Origin: Sciurus carolinensis
Taxonomy: Eukaryota; Chordata; Mammalia; Rodentia; Sciuridae
Direction: 5' to 3'
Assembly: GCF_902686445.1 (NCBI RefSeq)
Contig: NC_062215.1
Span: 24,202,750-24,266,749, forward strand
DNA: 64,000 bases
Below the pieces are notes generated by a model, which had not been told where the DNA came from, did no database searches, and saw only the letters and a program-made list of their open reading frames with translations. The translations under genes and the position numbers were made by a program. This document shows, in pieces, positions 30,430 through 41,775 of this stretch (positions are counted from its first letter, which is position 1; each line of letters starts with the position of its first letter).

Positions 30430-30820
30430 GCCTTTTTTTTGATACTGGAGATTACACTCAGGGGCGCTTAATCACTGAACCATATTCCCAACCCTTTTAT
30501 ATGTTTTATTTAGAGATAGGGTCTTAAGGCCTCGCTAAATTGCTGAGGCTGGCTTTGAACTCGCAATTCTACTGCCTCAATCTCAGGGGCCGCTGGGATT
30601 ATCGGCGTGCACAACAGCACCCGGCTTGCTTATTTAATTATTCATTTATCGGTACTGGAGATTGAAATCTGGGACGCTTTAATACTGAGCTACATTCCCA
30701 GCCCTTTTTATTTTTGATTTTGAGACAGGATCTTGCTACATTGGTGAGACTTGTGATCCTCAAGTGTCAAGTTTCCTGAGTTGCTGAGTTTACATGCGTG
30801 CGCCACCACACCCAGCTTCT
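30430..30820 (-). mobile_element. Two minus-strand composite SINEs
   Basis: 30430-30630 and 30645-30820, each with reversed ID half (GATACTGGAGATTACACTCA; GGTACTGGAGATTGAAATCT) and B1-like end. Confidence 0.8.
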
Positions 30821-31699
30821 TTCAATTTTAATTTCTAACTCAGTGAATATACTACTACATAGACAAAAGTTTCTTAAGGTGCTTAATAGAATTTTTTGAA
30901 TAGCTGGATTACAGGTGTGTGCCACCATCTTTATTAATATTTAAGAGTTTATGTAAAGGGATCCTGAGACTAAAAAGTTTGAGAAACACTGCTTTATCTG
31001 CCATAAACTCCACTATATAGACGATGAAACTACCGTTGTCCTTTGCACTGGTTCTTCCAAGATTTAGAAGTACAAGATCATGAGTTCAAGGTCAGTTGGT
31101 CGATGTATATAGTTTGGCTGGTATTGTACCCAGATTTAATAATTCCATGACTTGTGTTTGTGACAACTTTTTCCCTGATAATACCTTTGCTAAAATCATA
31201 TTTAAACAGGCTATTAAAAGACATTTAGAGTCGGGTGTGCAGGAGCACGGGAGGATGGATATTCTTCGGGTGGGGGAGGTCCAGTGAGGCCCTAAGAGGG
31301 GTGGGGCAGAAGATTTGGATAACACCAAAAGTCTTCAGCATATTCAAGGGCTTTCTCTTGCTTGCTAACTAGCTTTTTGATCCTGCCTTGGACTTGTTTC
31401 TGCGAGTCACTTAAGGTGCTGGGTCCTTGAACTCGTTTTCTGTTTCTCGGTGGTTTTCGGACTCTTGAGTTGGAACCCCCTTTATAGCTCCGCTGGGGAA
31501 CTGCAATTATGGGGTTCAAGCTGGGCTCTCTCGGAATTTGGCGAGGCTCCAAGAATATGGATGTTTTCTCCCCTCAAAATCCCACACTACAGACTGCCCC
31601 TTGCAGAACTGGAACAGTGAAACCTCCTAACACCTCTGTTCCTGGGGACCCACATACAGATCGTTAATGACTCTCCTTGGGCGCTGATTGGCTGCACCT

Positions 31700-32160
31700 G
31701 ACGGTGGTAGGCAGGACGCATCCCCGGATTGGTCGTAAGAACCCATTCGCTGCCTCTCACTCCGCCCCTGCCCCCACCCTCCAGCTCCGGGAGTGAGTTG
31801 AGGGGGGAGCCAACTCCAGTCCCGGGACTAGGTTGGGCGTAGCCGCGCGGTCTGAGAGTAGATCGCCACTGAGAGCCCTGGCCTGCAGGGGCGGGGCGTC
31901 CTGGGCATCCGTGATTGGCGCGTCGAGGGCCTTCTCCCGTCGTGCACCGCGGCACCGGCGACTAACCCGGAAGGAGAAGCCGTGACTCGGGCTATGTGGT
32001 GGGGTGTATGCGTTGTCGCTGTAGGGAGCTGGTGCTGCTCTCAGGTAAGGGGGCGTGAGCAGGGTTCCGGGAAGTGGGTGCTGCTTTCAGGTGGGGGGCG
32101 GCGGCGTGGGCTTGAGCGCCAGTAGTGGCACTTGAGTGTCCGCCTCGCTTGACAACCTAG
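31700..32160. promoter_or_regulatory. CpG-rich promoter of SNX11
   Basis: GC-rich block at the 5' end of SNX11. It carries three inverted CCAAT boxes (ATTGG at 31687-31691, 31728-31732 and 31914-31918), a GC box GGGGCGGGGCG at 31888-31898 and an ETS-type CCGGAAG at 31967-31973 close to the expected start. There is no TATA box. The ATTGG repeats suggest NF-Y control. The first exon follows immediately. Confidence 0.8.
31960..32044 (+). other. SNX11: SNX11 non-coding first exon
   Basis: Placed downstream of the CCAAT/GC/ETS cluster and ended by a clear donor, CTCAG|GTAAGG, at 32044/32045. A second possible donor, TTCAG|GTGGGG, lies about 45 bp further. The transcription start is inferred from the motifs and may differ by tens of bases. 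It splices to the ATG exon at 35114. Confidence 0.55.
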
Positions 32161-35113
32161 GGAAGAGGCTGTCTCGCCTCCTGAAATGAAGGCGAGGACT
32201 TGTTGGAGAGCCAAGAAAGGAAACCTTACTTTTCAATTTACTTTGCAAGTATAGGGTATCTTTCCTTCCCACTCCTCAAGCTTAATCTGGAAAGGAGAAG
32301 GACCGTGTGACCCTTTTGCTTCTAGTTCGTTAAGAATGGAAGAGGAGTGGCTATAGTAAAAGTTTGGGGACATTTACCGAGGCGGCTAGGACTTGGGTGG
32401 GTGGATGTAATACCAGGTAATTTACTCGAACACAAAGGACTTGACCTATATTGTGTTGGTCTTTTGTTACTTGTTTACAAGTGGAAGGAGAAACCGGTTA
32501 CAGATGAACAACAACAACAAAAAAATACTTGGTTCAAGTCACGCAGAGTTTGATCAGATGGGAACTTCCTCCAACACCTGTTGGTATTTAGGAAGAACTT
32601 TCTGAGTTGCCTTGTGGCACCAAGGATTTGAGAATAACCCTTGGGATGGGAATCTCTTGGCTCACTCTACTTTTATAGCCTGATTTGTTTTTTAACTTGT
32701 GTTTTGAAGTAGTTTAAATGGAGATAAAATGATGAGAGAAAGGCCCTGAATTGCTACCTTAAATTGTTAACTTTGGTAATGCTTTACAAGGAATCTACTT
32801 TGCAAACAATCAGGTTCTCACCAATAGCTGTTGGTGTTGGTACAGGTGGATAGAATAAAGGACACTTCAAGTGTGATTAAAAGAACCCAGGAAATTTAGT
32901 TAGCATTGAATAAGTTCTGGAACTGAGAGGGTCACTGACTCTATCCTTCTTTGAGTGATGCACATATCAGTCTCCTAAATTATAGAGCTAAGTGTGAGAA
33001 CTTCCTATTGCTCCTCCTAGGGCAAAACTGAGCTTCATTTCTTTTGAGAAGTGGTACTGGTAAGAAGGAGCTGATGGAGAAAGTGTTTGCTAGAAATTGT
33101 CACTTACAGTGTACATTTTTGTATTTGTGTTTTTAAGGAAAGTTACAACCAAAACTTTCTCGGTGCCCTTTAAACTTAGATTTAAGTATACAGCATCTCA
33201 GGGATCCTGGGATTTTTTTTTTTTTAAGGCAGTATATAACTACTTGTTTTTAAGTGATATTGGCCCTAAAGGAAAAGAACTTCCACATGGAGGTGTCACA
33301 GGTCCCTACCAAAATTCTCCTTAAGACCAAAAGTGTGATGACCTTTTAGTTACTAAATTATGGTCCTGAATTTGGTGTTCCTTTCAAGGCACAGGAGATG
33401 TGTGAATTCCACTCAGTATGTGGGTGACTTCGGCTTCCTTGTCATCATTTTTCCTATAGTTAATTTCATGAAAAGACACTTCAGAATATTTGATTCTCTG
33501 TTCCTGTGCTGGCAATTTACCAAATGCTTGAAAAGAGATGAGAAAATGAATTTTTTGAATCCAGTGAGGTTAATTGTTTACAGCAAGTATGTCTACTCTT
33601 CTTGGTCACAGCCATTTGACTGCTTACATCTGGAAAGTTATACATGGGTTGTTACGGAATTGGAATTTCTTACCTTTCAGTGCAGGACCCCTTGGAGGCA
33701 GTGTAGGCATTAGATGAAAAATCAGATTGTCAGCAAGAATACTGTTTAATATGGTATTAAAATCACAAAACCTTGGGTTTTCTCTGCAGTGTAGCCCGAT
33801 TTTGTCATCTACCATGTAGCTTTGTCTCTGCATGCAATGTCTGTCTGTAGAGAGACCTTCTGGTATATTGGAAAGAATTGCAGAAGCTGTTTGCTCTGCT
33901 AATTTCTTGCTGTAAATGAGTTCCCCTTCCTTTGAAATGTTAGCCTTGTGTTAGCAAAACATAAAATAGAAGGAAACTCATTACACACTCTTCTAATGGT
34001 AAGGCAGAACTAATAAGAGAATGTGTTTAAAATTAATTGTGGGACTGTAAAAATGAGTGGGTGTGTGAATGGGCATAGGGGGGAGGAAAGGGAGAGCTTC
34101 GAGATAGTCTTGTTTTCCCAGGAGCCAGCCTGGATCATTTGTTGGCAGTACATATTGGCTGAAGTCAGTTTTCATTTCAAGGTAAATTGGAAAGGGAAAT
34201 TAAACCTTATTGTTCCGCTCTTAAGAGAGAGGAAGGGGGTGGAGGCAGCAGCCAGGGAGGATGCTGTTGGAGTGGTTCTAGGAGTAACAAGATTAGTGCT
34301 GTATTTTAACAGAAGGTGACATCATGGGCCCCTTTGGACTTGAGTAACCCTGTGCTGCAGCATTCATGGTCCCCTTGTTGGAGTGGGCGATGTCGCTATA
34401 CATGTAAACTACCACACTGGGGGAAATCATGGGCTTAGGCTTTAATGAATCTTTACAAAGGAGCAGAATGCATCCTGAGTCGACCTGCGCAGCTGCGGGG
34501 TGCTTGGGCAGAGGTACAAACCGGATGGCATGTCAAAAGAGGAAATGATTAGAACTATTGGCTCCAGTTCCAGAGAACAGATTCCATAAAGGAAGGTTGC
34601 AACTGGGCAGCCCACTCAGATGCTCCCTGGAGCACTCTAGCTCCATGATTCACCTGTTGGGAGGTGATTGTGGTTAGGAAGACAAAGAGAGAATTCAGGA
34701 GCATTGGTATTTGTGGGGACGTGGTTGTCTCTAAACAGCCAGGAGGGGGCACTGTTAGGCTCATTTTCAAAGCTGTACTCTCAGTGCCCACCAGACCCTG
34801 CTGAACCCACAGATTCCAGTGTACTTTGTGTAGAGATGGCCTTGTAGAGGAGGGTCCCAACAGGGGACTAAGAAGGAAACCAAATCCCCTGGATCTTTTA
34901 ACTTGACACCGAGCTAACATTTTTTTGTTGTTGTTTTCTTTCTTCTTTTTGCTTGCTTCCTTGTTAAGTTTTACATAAGAACAAAAAAGAGTTGCTTGGG
35001 TTTCCCCAGGGGGAATCTATTAAAAATTTTTGCATTTTGCCCTGGCAAAAAATGATAAGAATAGAGGTATACTAACTAACCATGATTGTTCATATGTTCT
35101 CTGTCCCTGTCAG
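32045..35113 (+). other. SNX11 first intron
   Basis: 3.07 kb with no SINE recognised, unlike all neighbouring introns of comparable length. It holds only unique AT-moderate sequence, no exon or RNA gene seen. The absence of SINEs may mean it carries regulatory sequence. Confidence 0.6.
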
Positions 35114-35168
35114 ATGTTTTCTTCCAATGGGTGTTTGGTGTAGGATGTTGGAGAACCAAGAGCAGGAG
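35114..35168 (+). CDS. SNX11: SNX11 exon with start codon
   Basis: The acceptor TGTCAG ends at 35113 and the ATG is at 35127-35129. It codes for 14 residues ([14 protein letters not shown]), ended by the donor GAG|GTAAGA at 35168. A second in-frame ATG (codon 7) gives an alternative start, but the first matches the family N-terminus. Confidence 0.94.
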
Positions 35169-38100
35169 GTAAGAACGGTCTCCAGGAACAGGTGGGTAGC
35201 AGTTGGAGAGGGTGTTAGGAGGAGGGAAGACACAGAGGTATAAATCATTGCTCAGTGGTGTTCTTTCCACAGTAATACCTTGATGGTTCTCATGAGCTTA
35301 GAATAAAACTAGGAGAAGGAAATCAATAGCAGCAGCATTGCTGGGAAGTAAGGCTCCATTTTGACAAACTTTTCCACTAGTTGGAATATATTGGAATGTA
35401 AGTTTCCTGAGGGCAGAGATTTTTGTCTCTTGTTCACAGTCTGTCCCCAGGGCCTAGAGTAGTGTTGGACACATAGTGGGTACTCAGGATTTGTTGAGAA
35501 ATGATTGAAGGTTGGTGTTTAAAGGAAAAATCTGGCAACCTGTGTCCTTAAAGCCGTCTTGCTGGGTGGCTAAGCTGAAGCAGGATTTTTTTCCCTACAG
35601 GAGGTGATCACTGTGCGCGTTCAGGACCCCCGCGTGCAGAATGAGGGCTCCTGGAATTCTTATGTGGATTATAAGATATTTCTCCACGTGAGTGCGTCCA
35701 GCTTCTGTATTGGGGTCAACACTCTTCAGGGCTGAGGGCTTGTGCTGAGGTGGAACCAGTTTGTGGTTGTTTCCAGTGGCCCAAGACAGAAGACTTGGAA
35801 GAAAAGGAGGGAGGAGAGGAAAGAGCATGAGGTATGCCTGCGAGTTGCTTTCAGGCTGCTCAGTGAGATCTTGCTCCAGTGGGGACCCCAATCACAACTG
35901 TGGCTGGATAGCTTGGCTCCTCAGTGAGAGTAATGATGGGGAGCTCATGTGAACTTAGTATTTTTCCACTTAACCCTTTTCACGTACCTCCTCCTGCAGA
36001 CCAACAGCAAGGCTTTTACTGCGAAGACTTCCTGTGTGCGGCGCCGCTACCGTGAGTTTGTGTGGCTGAGAAAACAGCTTCAGAGAAATGCTGGTTTGGT
36101 GTGAGTTTGCTCTTGCTTCCTTCTTGGGTCTGAGTTAGGCTTTTAAGGTGCTTATTTGGGAACTTGGAGTTGACAGTGAAGAGAACTTGCAACATACAGG
36201 GCACTTGATGCCTCTTGGTCCTCCTCCTCCTGCACCTTTTCCTCCACCTTCTTCCCTTTTTTTTTTTTTTTATCACTCCAATACTGGGAATTGGATCCAG
36301 AGGTATTTAACCAGGGAGCCACATCCCCAGCCATTTTAATTTTGAGACAGGGCCTTGCTAAGTTGCTGAGGCTGACTTTGAACTTTTTTTGGAACCAGGG
36401 ATTGAACTCAGGGCACTCGACCACTGAGTCACATCCCCAGCCCTATTTTGTATTTTACTTAGAGACAGGGTCTCACTGAGTTACTTAGTGCCATGCCATT
36501 GCTGAGGCTGACTTTGAACTCATGATCCTCCTGCATCAGCCTCCCCAGCTGCTGGGATTACAGCTTGTATTGCTTTGATGTATGTCTCAGTCTAAGGCTC
36601 AACGAATGTACTGCTAGAATTTAAAATGTGCTTATCACTAGTTATCAGGAAGTGCTCATTTAATAAGTAGTGTTCTTATCCATTTGACATGTAAAAATTA
36701 TCATTTTTTTTTCCCTTTTCAGTATGGCACTCCTTGTCCAAAAACATATCAGAGCTTTAGGAAAGGCAATTATCATTTGCTTCTCTTTATTCCCCTAATT
36801 GAGTCCTAAAAGTGGAGAGAATGAGTATAGTGATTCCATTCACTACAGAATGGACACCTACATGCTAGGTGGTAATGGATGGCCCGTTGAATGATCTACT
36901 CCAGGAGGCCTGTTTTTGGTTTTCTTTTGTGGTATGGGAATTGAAACCAGTGATCCATGCATGCTAGGCTAGTGCTCTGCTACTCCACTGTATCCCCAGC
37001 CCTTTTTATTTTTATTTTGAGATAGGTTCTTACTAAATGGCCCATGCTGGCCTCAAATTTGTGACTCTCCTGCCTCAGATTCCCAAGTAACTGACCTTAC
37101 AGGTATGTGCCACTGTTATGCCTGGCTGGCCTGCTGTTTTTTTAAAGGTATGTGTTGCAACCAGGTGTGGTGGTGCATGCCTGTAATCCCAGCTATTTGG
37201 GAGACTGAGGCAGGATGATCACAAGTTGGAGGCCAGCCTGGGCTAACTAGTGAGACACTGTTTCAAAATAAAAAATAAGGGCTGGGGATTCAGCTCAGTG
37301 GTGAAGTGCACCTGGTTCAATCCCTAGTACTCTTAAAAAAAAATGTGTAACTGGACACAGTGTCACATGCCTATAATCCCAGTGGTTCAGGAGACTGAGG
37401 CAGGAGGTTTGAAAGTTCAAAGTCAGCCTCAGCAACTTAGTGAAATAAAAAAGGCTGCAAATGTAGCTCAGTGGTTAAGTGCCCATGGATTCAGTCCCTG
37501 GTACCAAAAAAAAAAAAAAAAAAAAGTATGTATTGTACTTCCTAAGAGAGACTAGAAACTAGGAAGGTTTAAAGAGTTGGTGGATGACTTGCTACAACTC
37601 AGCCGCTTTTAAAATATTTCAGGCATGTGACTTTGTAGGGCTGGAGTAGACTGCGTGTGTGTGTTACTGTGGATTGAACCTAGGAGCACTTAATGTAACA
37701 CCGAGTTACATCTCCAGTTCTTTTTTTTTAGTTGGTACTTGAGGTTGAACCCACACGTACTTAACCATTGAGCCACATCCCTAGCCCTTTTTCTATTTTT
37801 TTTTTTTAATTTTTTAAATTTTGAGATAGATCTTACTAAGTTGCTTAGGGTCTTGCTAAGTTGCTGAGGCTTGCTTTGAACTTCTGATCCTCCTGCCTTA
37901 GCTTTCCAAGTTGTTGAGGGATTACAGATGTGTGCCATCATGCCTAGCTATCCCTACTCCTTTTATTTTTTTATTTTGAGACCAGGTCTTATTAAGTTGC
38001 TGAGGCTGGCCTCAAACTCGCAATCCTCCTGCCTCAATCTCACATATTGCTGAAATTACATTATATATTACTGCACCTGTGTAGTTTTGGGAGTATTACA

Positions 38101-40540
38101 TGAAATGTTTGTAAACGATGAGCATAGTGCCTGACACATGGCACACAGTCATTTAGTCTTAGCCTTCCCTCTTTGGTATAAGCTAATTGTGTTGATTGGG
38201 CATCTTTTCAGGGAGTTCTCTTTTTTGATACCAGGGGTGCTTAACCACTGAGTCACATCCACAGCCCTTTATATGTATATAAATATATTATTATTTTAAT
38301 ATATATTTTTAGTTGTTGACGGATCTTTATTTATTTTTTATTTGTGGTGCTGAGACTCAAACCTGGTGCCTCACATGTGCCAGGCAAGCACTGTACCACT
38401 GAGCCACAACTCCAGCCCCCACCCCTCCATTTTTATATTTTATTTTGAAACAGGGTTTTGATAAGTTGCTTAGGGCCTCATAAGTTGCTGAAGCTGTCTT
38501 TGAACTTGCGATCCTCCTGCCTCAGCCTCCTGAGCCACTGAGATTACAGGCGTGAGCCACCACACCTGACTTCAGGGAACCCTTGATCAGAAACTCGAGT
38601 GACTATCTCAAATATTATGTTACATTCTGTGACTACACAGGCCTGTACCTGAACTTCCTGGCAAGTCAGCCTTCTTTGGCAACTCGGATGAGTTCATTGA
38701 GAAGCGACGACAAGGTCTGCAGCACTTCCTGGAAAAGTGAGTGGACGTACTGGGCTACTGCTGGCTGCCAGGGTAGGGATGGGGGTGGGGTGGGGGTGGG
38801 GGCAGCACAAGGTGCCAGGGGTCTGCAAACCCTGCCCTGCTTACGGAGGCACACTTGTGCTGGGCACCTTTTCTTGTGCCCTCACATCCTTAGTGCTCAC
38901 TGGCTAGAAGCTCATCAGAGAAGGAGATGGAAAGCAGCTCCTCAGGGTGATACTCTGTGCTGTGCTCCCTATGTTGCTTCAGGGTCCTGCAGAGTGTGGT
39001 CCTCCTGTCAGACAGTCAGTTGCACCTCTTCCTGCAAAGCCAACTCTCAGTACCTGAGATAGAAGCCTGTGTTCAGGGCCGAAGCTCTGTTTCTGTTTCT
39101 GATGCCATTCTTCACTATGCTATGTCAAACTGCGGCTGGGCCCAGGAAGAGAGGCCGAGTACCTCTCACTTGGCTAAAGGAGACCAGCCTAACAGGTAAT
39201 TGGAGTGTCTGAGATATCTGAGGTTGGGGTGACTGCCTCTGCCAGTAGGGTGTCTGTTAGGGAGAGAAATATAGTGATGGTAGCTTTTCAGAAGGCCTTA
39301 TTCTCTGAGTGCATGGTTCTCTCATTCTGAATGGGTAGCAGGATCTCTTGTTGAAACTCAGGGAGAAAAAAGGGGAAGGCATTCTTATTTATAATATTTT
39401 TTACCTGCCTCCTCTTTAAATAATAGCTTAATTGACATAAAACTCACTTATTTTGTTTTGTTTTGCTGGTTTGGGGGATTGAATCAGGGCCTTGTACATG
39501 CTATCATGCTCTAGCACTGAGCCACATCCCCAGCCCTTTTTATTTTTATTTTGAGACAGGGTCTCACCAAATTACCCAGGCTGGTTTTATACTTGTGATC
39601 CTCTTGCCTCTGCCCCCTGAGTAGCTTGGATTATAGATGTATGCCACCACACCTACTGAAATTTACCTTTTTAGTAGTTTTTAATAAATTCACAGGGTTG
39701 TACAACTATCAGTCACTGCCGTTGATTTAAGAACATTTTCATGTTCTGAAGAAAGAAACCCTGCACCCATGAGCAGTGGCTCTCCATTCCCCCACTGGCA
39801 ACCATGAGTTTTTCTGTGTCTGAATTTTCTTGTTATGGACAGTTCGCACACATGGAGTCATATTATACATGGTTTTGCATAACCGACTTTTGTTACTTTG
39901 TGTAACGTTTTCCAAGTCCATCCATATTGTAGCATGGTAACAGTACTTCATTCTCTTTTATGACTGAAAATATTCTATTGCATGAATATACCACCTTTTG
40001 TTTACCTACTCCCTGGGTCCACCCATTCTTTTTTTCTGGAGGGTGGGGCACAGGGGTACTTAACCGCTTAACCACATCCCCAGCCCTTTTTATTTTTTAT
40101 TTTGAGACAGGGTTTTACTAAGTTGCTGAGTCTGACTTTGAACTCGCAATCCTGCCTCATCCTCCCAAGTTACTGTATTATAGGCGTGTGCCACCATACC
40201 TGGCTTTACCCATTCATTTTTATTTATGAGTTCATGCCTTTCTATTCCTTTCCCTCTCTTTTCCAGTTGCTGCTTTCTTCCAAGATCGGGGAAGAGGAGC
40301 TCTCCTTCACCACCTCCCAGTGAAGAGAAGGACCCTTTAGAAGTGTGGGTTCCTGTGGTTGACTCTGAGGCTCCTTCCTTGGAAAGTCCTACCTTGCCAC
40401 CTCAGTCTTCACTGTCATGCTCTAATTTTTCAAGATCTGATGAGGGAACCGCTGCTTTCCAGCCTGTGAGGAAGGCTGTGGGAAGGGACCATGCTGTGCC
40501 TTTGGACCTTGATCAGTTAGATGCAGTTTGGGAAAAGTGA
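35127..40540 (+). CDS. SNX11: SNX11, sorting nexin 11, six coding exons
   Basis: SNX11 is a PX-domain protein of the endosomal membrane that binds PI3P and takes part in endosome-to-lysosome traffic. Exons 35127-35168, 35601-35687, 36000-36100, 38641-38736, 38983-39195 and 40267-40540 join to 813 nt, an open 270-codon frame plus TGA, the length I know for the human protein. It starts MGVWCRM and carries the PX domain (about residues 16-130) with the PI3P-binding basic motif RRRYREF at 57-63, the helical extension [20 protein letters not shown], and a serine/proline-rich low-complexity C-terminus ([13 protein letters not shown] onward) ending DAVWEK. All introns are GT-AG with matching phases. 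SNX10 is the nearest paralogue, but the long Ser/Pro tail and the [17 protein letters not shown] opening fit SNX11. Confidence 0.97.
35385..35520 (+). mobile_element. L2 3'-end fragment
   Basis: TTTCCTGAGGGCAGAGATTT, CCCAGGGCCTAGAGTAGTG and GGACACATAGTGGGTACTCA are the conserved 3' blocks of the old LINE L2. Confidence 0.7.
35601..35687 (+). CDS. SNX11: SNX11 coding exon, start of PX domain
   Basis: 87 nt, residues 15-43 ([18 protein letters not shown]...KIFLH), between the acceptor CTACAG and the donor GTGAGT. These are the first beta strands of the PX fold. Confidence 0.96.
36000..36100 (+). CDS. SNX11: SNX11 coding exon with PI3P-binding motif
   Basis: 101 nt, residues 44-76 and two bases of Val77 ([20 protein letters not shown]...NAGL). 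The acceptor is CTGCAG and the donor GTGAGT. It holds the RRRYREF motif that contacts PI3P in PX domains. Confidence 0.96.
36262..37530. mobile_element. SINE cluster in SNX11 intron
   Basis: 36262-36385 (-) broken by a second reversed copy 36386-36570, 36920-37130 (-), 37160-37340 (+) and 37345-37530 (+). They fill the first half of the 2.54-kb intron between the PX exons. Confidence 0.8.
37660..38575 (-). mobile_element. Minus-strand SINEs, one split by an ID element
   Basis: 37722-37955 and 37950-38090 are reversed SINEs. 38218-38275 and 38430-38575 are halves of one reversed SINE separated by an ID with AT-rich tail (38300-38425, GTTGTTGACGGATC ... CCAGCCCC). The right end lies 65 bp from SNX11 coding exon 38641. 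Confidence 0.8.
38641..38736 (+). CDS. SNX11: SNX11 coding exon, PX proline loop
   Basis: 96 nt after a 2.54-kb SINE-filled intron, with acceptor TACACAG and donor GTGAGT. It encodes [20 protein letters not shown] through LQHFLEK, the PX membrane-insertion loop and following helix. Confidence 0.96.
38983..39195 (+). CDS. SNX11: SNX11 coding exon, PX extension helices
   Basis: 213 nt between the acceptor TTCAG (with one extra G taken as exon) and the donor ACAG|GTAATT. It encodes [20 protein letters not shown] through HLAKGDQPN, the end of PX and the two helices that extend it in SNX10/SNX11. Confidence 0.95.
39420..40225 (-). mobile_element. Old L1M-like 3' end with two SINE insertions
   Basis: TAATAGCTTAATTGACATAA, TTCACAGGGTTGTACAAC, CCCCCACTGGCAACCATGAG, ATTGTAGCATGGTAACAGTAC and TATTCTATTGCATGAATATACC follow the reverse strand of an old mammalian L1 3'UTR. 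Reversed composite SINEs sit inside it at 39455-39655 and 40028-40206. The element lies in the last SNX11 intron, ending about 40 bp before the last exon. Confidence 0.7.
40267..40540 (+). CDS. SNX11: SNX11 last coding exon
   Basis: 274 coding nt from the acceptor TTCCAG to TGA at 40538-40540. It encodes the C-terminal tail [20 protein letters not shown] and onward, Ser/Pro/Asp-rich and predicted disordered. This is the part of the protein that differs most from the human sequence as I remember it, as expected for a tail. Confidence 0.95.
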
Positions 40541-41775
40541 GCTCTGTTCTAAGCTCTGAGTTCTACTTTGAGGCAGACAAAGGAGATGCAGGCCAGGAGT
40601 TTTGTTCAGGTGGGATTGGGCACGGGGTAGGTGTAGGGGGAAGTCAGGCTGCTTAGCATCTTATAGTTGCCTCTGCTTGAGTTGGCTGTGCGGAGTTTGG
40701 TTGTGACTACTCCTCATGCCTCTTCCATAGGAACAGACATCACACACTTGTTTGTAAGTTAAGCACAAGGGCTAGAGGTGGTTGGTTTTGAATTGAATCC
40801 TGTATTTACTGTTGCAGGAGTTGAGTTTCTTCAGGTGTTTGTTTAGGCTCAGGAGCACTGCCTCTGGTGACTGGTTTTGGGGATCTAAATGCGGTAGATT
40901 CTAAGCCACCAGATTGAATATTGTCCCAACAGGGATGCTTGTATGGTTGTGTTCCCATCTTGGCTGGCTTCAGTTTTTGCTGCAGCCCCTGGAGCACTTT
41001 GTTTTTGGGAGGCTGGCCTCTCGTTTACCTCCTAGAATTAGTTTTCCTCCACTAAATACCACTGAATGGAACTGGTGCTGTGACTCCTTTGCTGGCATTT
41101 CCAGCAGATCCCAAGACCTCATTTGGGCTGAGTGGAGCCTAAGAGCCACGTGCAGCTTATGGCTCATGAGAGAGAGGGGGTTGGCTATCGCCAGAGGAAA
41201 AGGCAGCAGCTCAGGGGCTTTGTTTGGAAAAGGTTGTCCTGGGCTGTCACTGTCTTTTGCTTATAAAGCGGAACCATGTTTATCTTTTCTGCAAGGTTAG
41301 AGTGGGCTCCTTTTTTGAATCCTTCTCTTTTAGTAATAGGTCCCTACCCCCAGGGCTTCAGCCACCATTGAGTCCCTCTGCTGCGCTGCGTTGCAGGGAG
41401 GCCGTATGTTCGGTATGTTCAGTCCGGTGGGGCACTGGGGCTTTGTTTCTGCCTGGAAAAGAGGGCTCTGGGGATGGAGATGAGAAACAACATGCCTTCC
41501 TTCAGACAATGAGGCATTCTGCCCTCCTGCTGCCATAATTCCTCTCCACTGAGAATCAGAGCTGGTAGGAGCCAGTGCTGCCTCCAGCTTTCTGTATTGC
41601 TCTGCTCTTGGGTTGGTGTGTGTGGCTTTTTCCCCTCTAGCCCACTCCTCCCCCCTCTAGCCAACCTGCCTGTCTGTGGGCTCTTTTACTACCAGCCTAT
41701 GTTGTGGGACTGTCATGGCATTTAGTTCAGAGTTGAGGGGCTTTGGCCTGAAATAAAATGCAAGTATTTAAGACT
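40541..41775 (+). other. SNX11: SNX11 3'UTR
   Basis: About 1.2 kb of repeat-free sequence between the stop and a canonical AATAAA at 41752-41757, followed by a GT-rich stretch (gactgttgttgcaatttgtg). A second AATAAA near 42072 could serve a longer form. Open frames across this UTR are not conserved-looking and are not called. Confidence 0.75.
41752..41757 (+). promoter_or_regulatory. SNX11 poly(A) signal AATAAA
   Basis: Canonical hexamer 1.2 kb after the stop with a GT-rich downstream element within about 20-30 nt. Confidence 0.75.

Larger units (their letters stand above)
24961..31699. other. CBX1-SNX11 head-to-head spacer
   Basis: 6.7 kb between two divergent CpG promoters. It contains SINEs, a MIR (25.90-26.0 kb), a solo LTR-like element (28.13-28.72 kb), an old DNA-transposon-like block (29.42-29.66 kb) and a non-repeat stretch at 31.1-31.7 kb directly upstream of SNX11. 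No gene is recognised. A minus-strand open frame at 31292-31552 is discussed in the findings. Confidence 0.55.

Noticed and set aside
31587..31955. 122-codon minus-strand frame upstream of SNX11
   Set aside because: It sits in the CpG-rich promoter, where stop codons are rare; Pro/Gly/Arg-rich translation and no domain.
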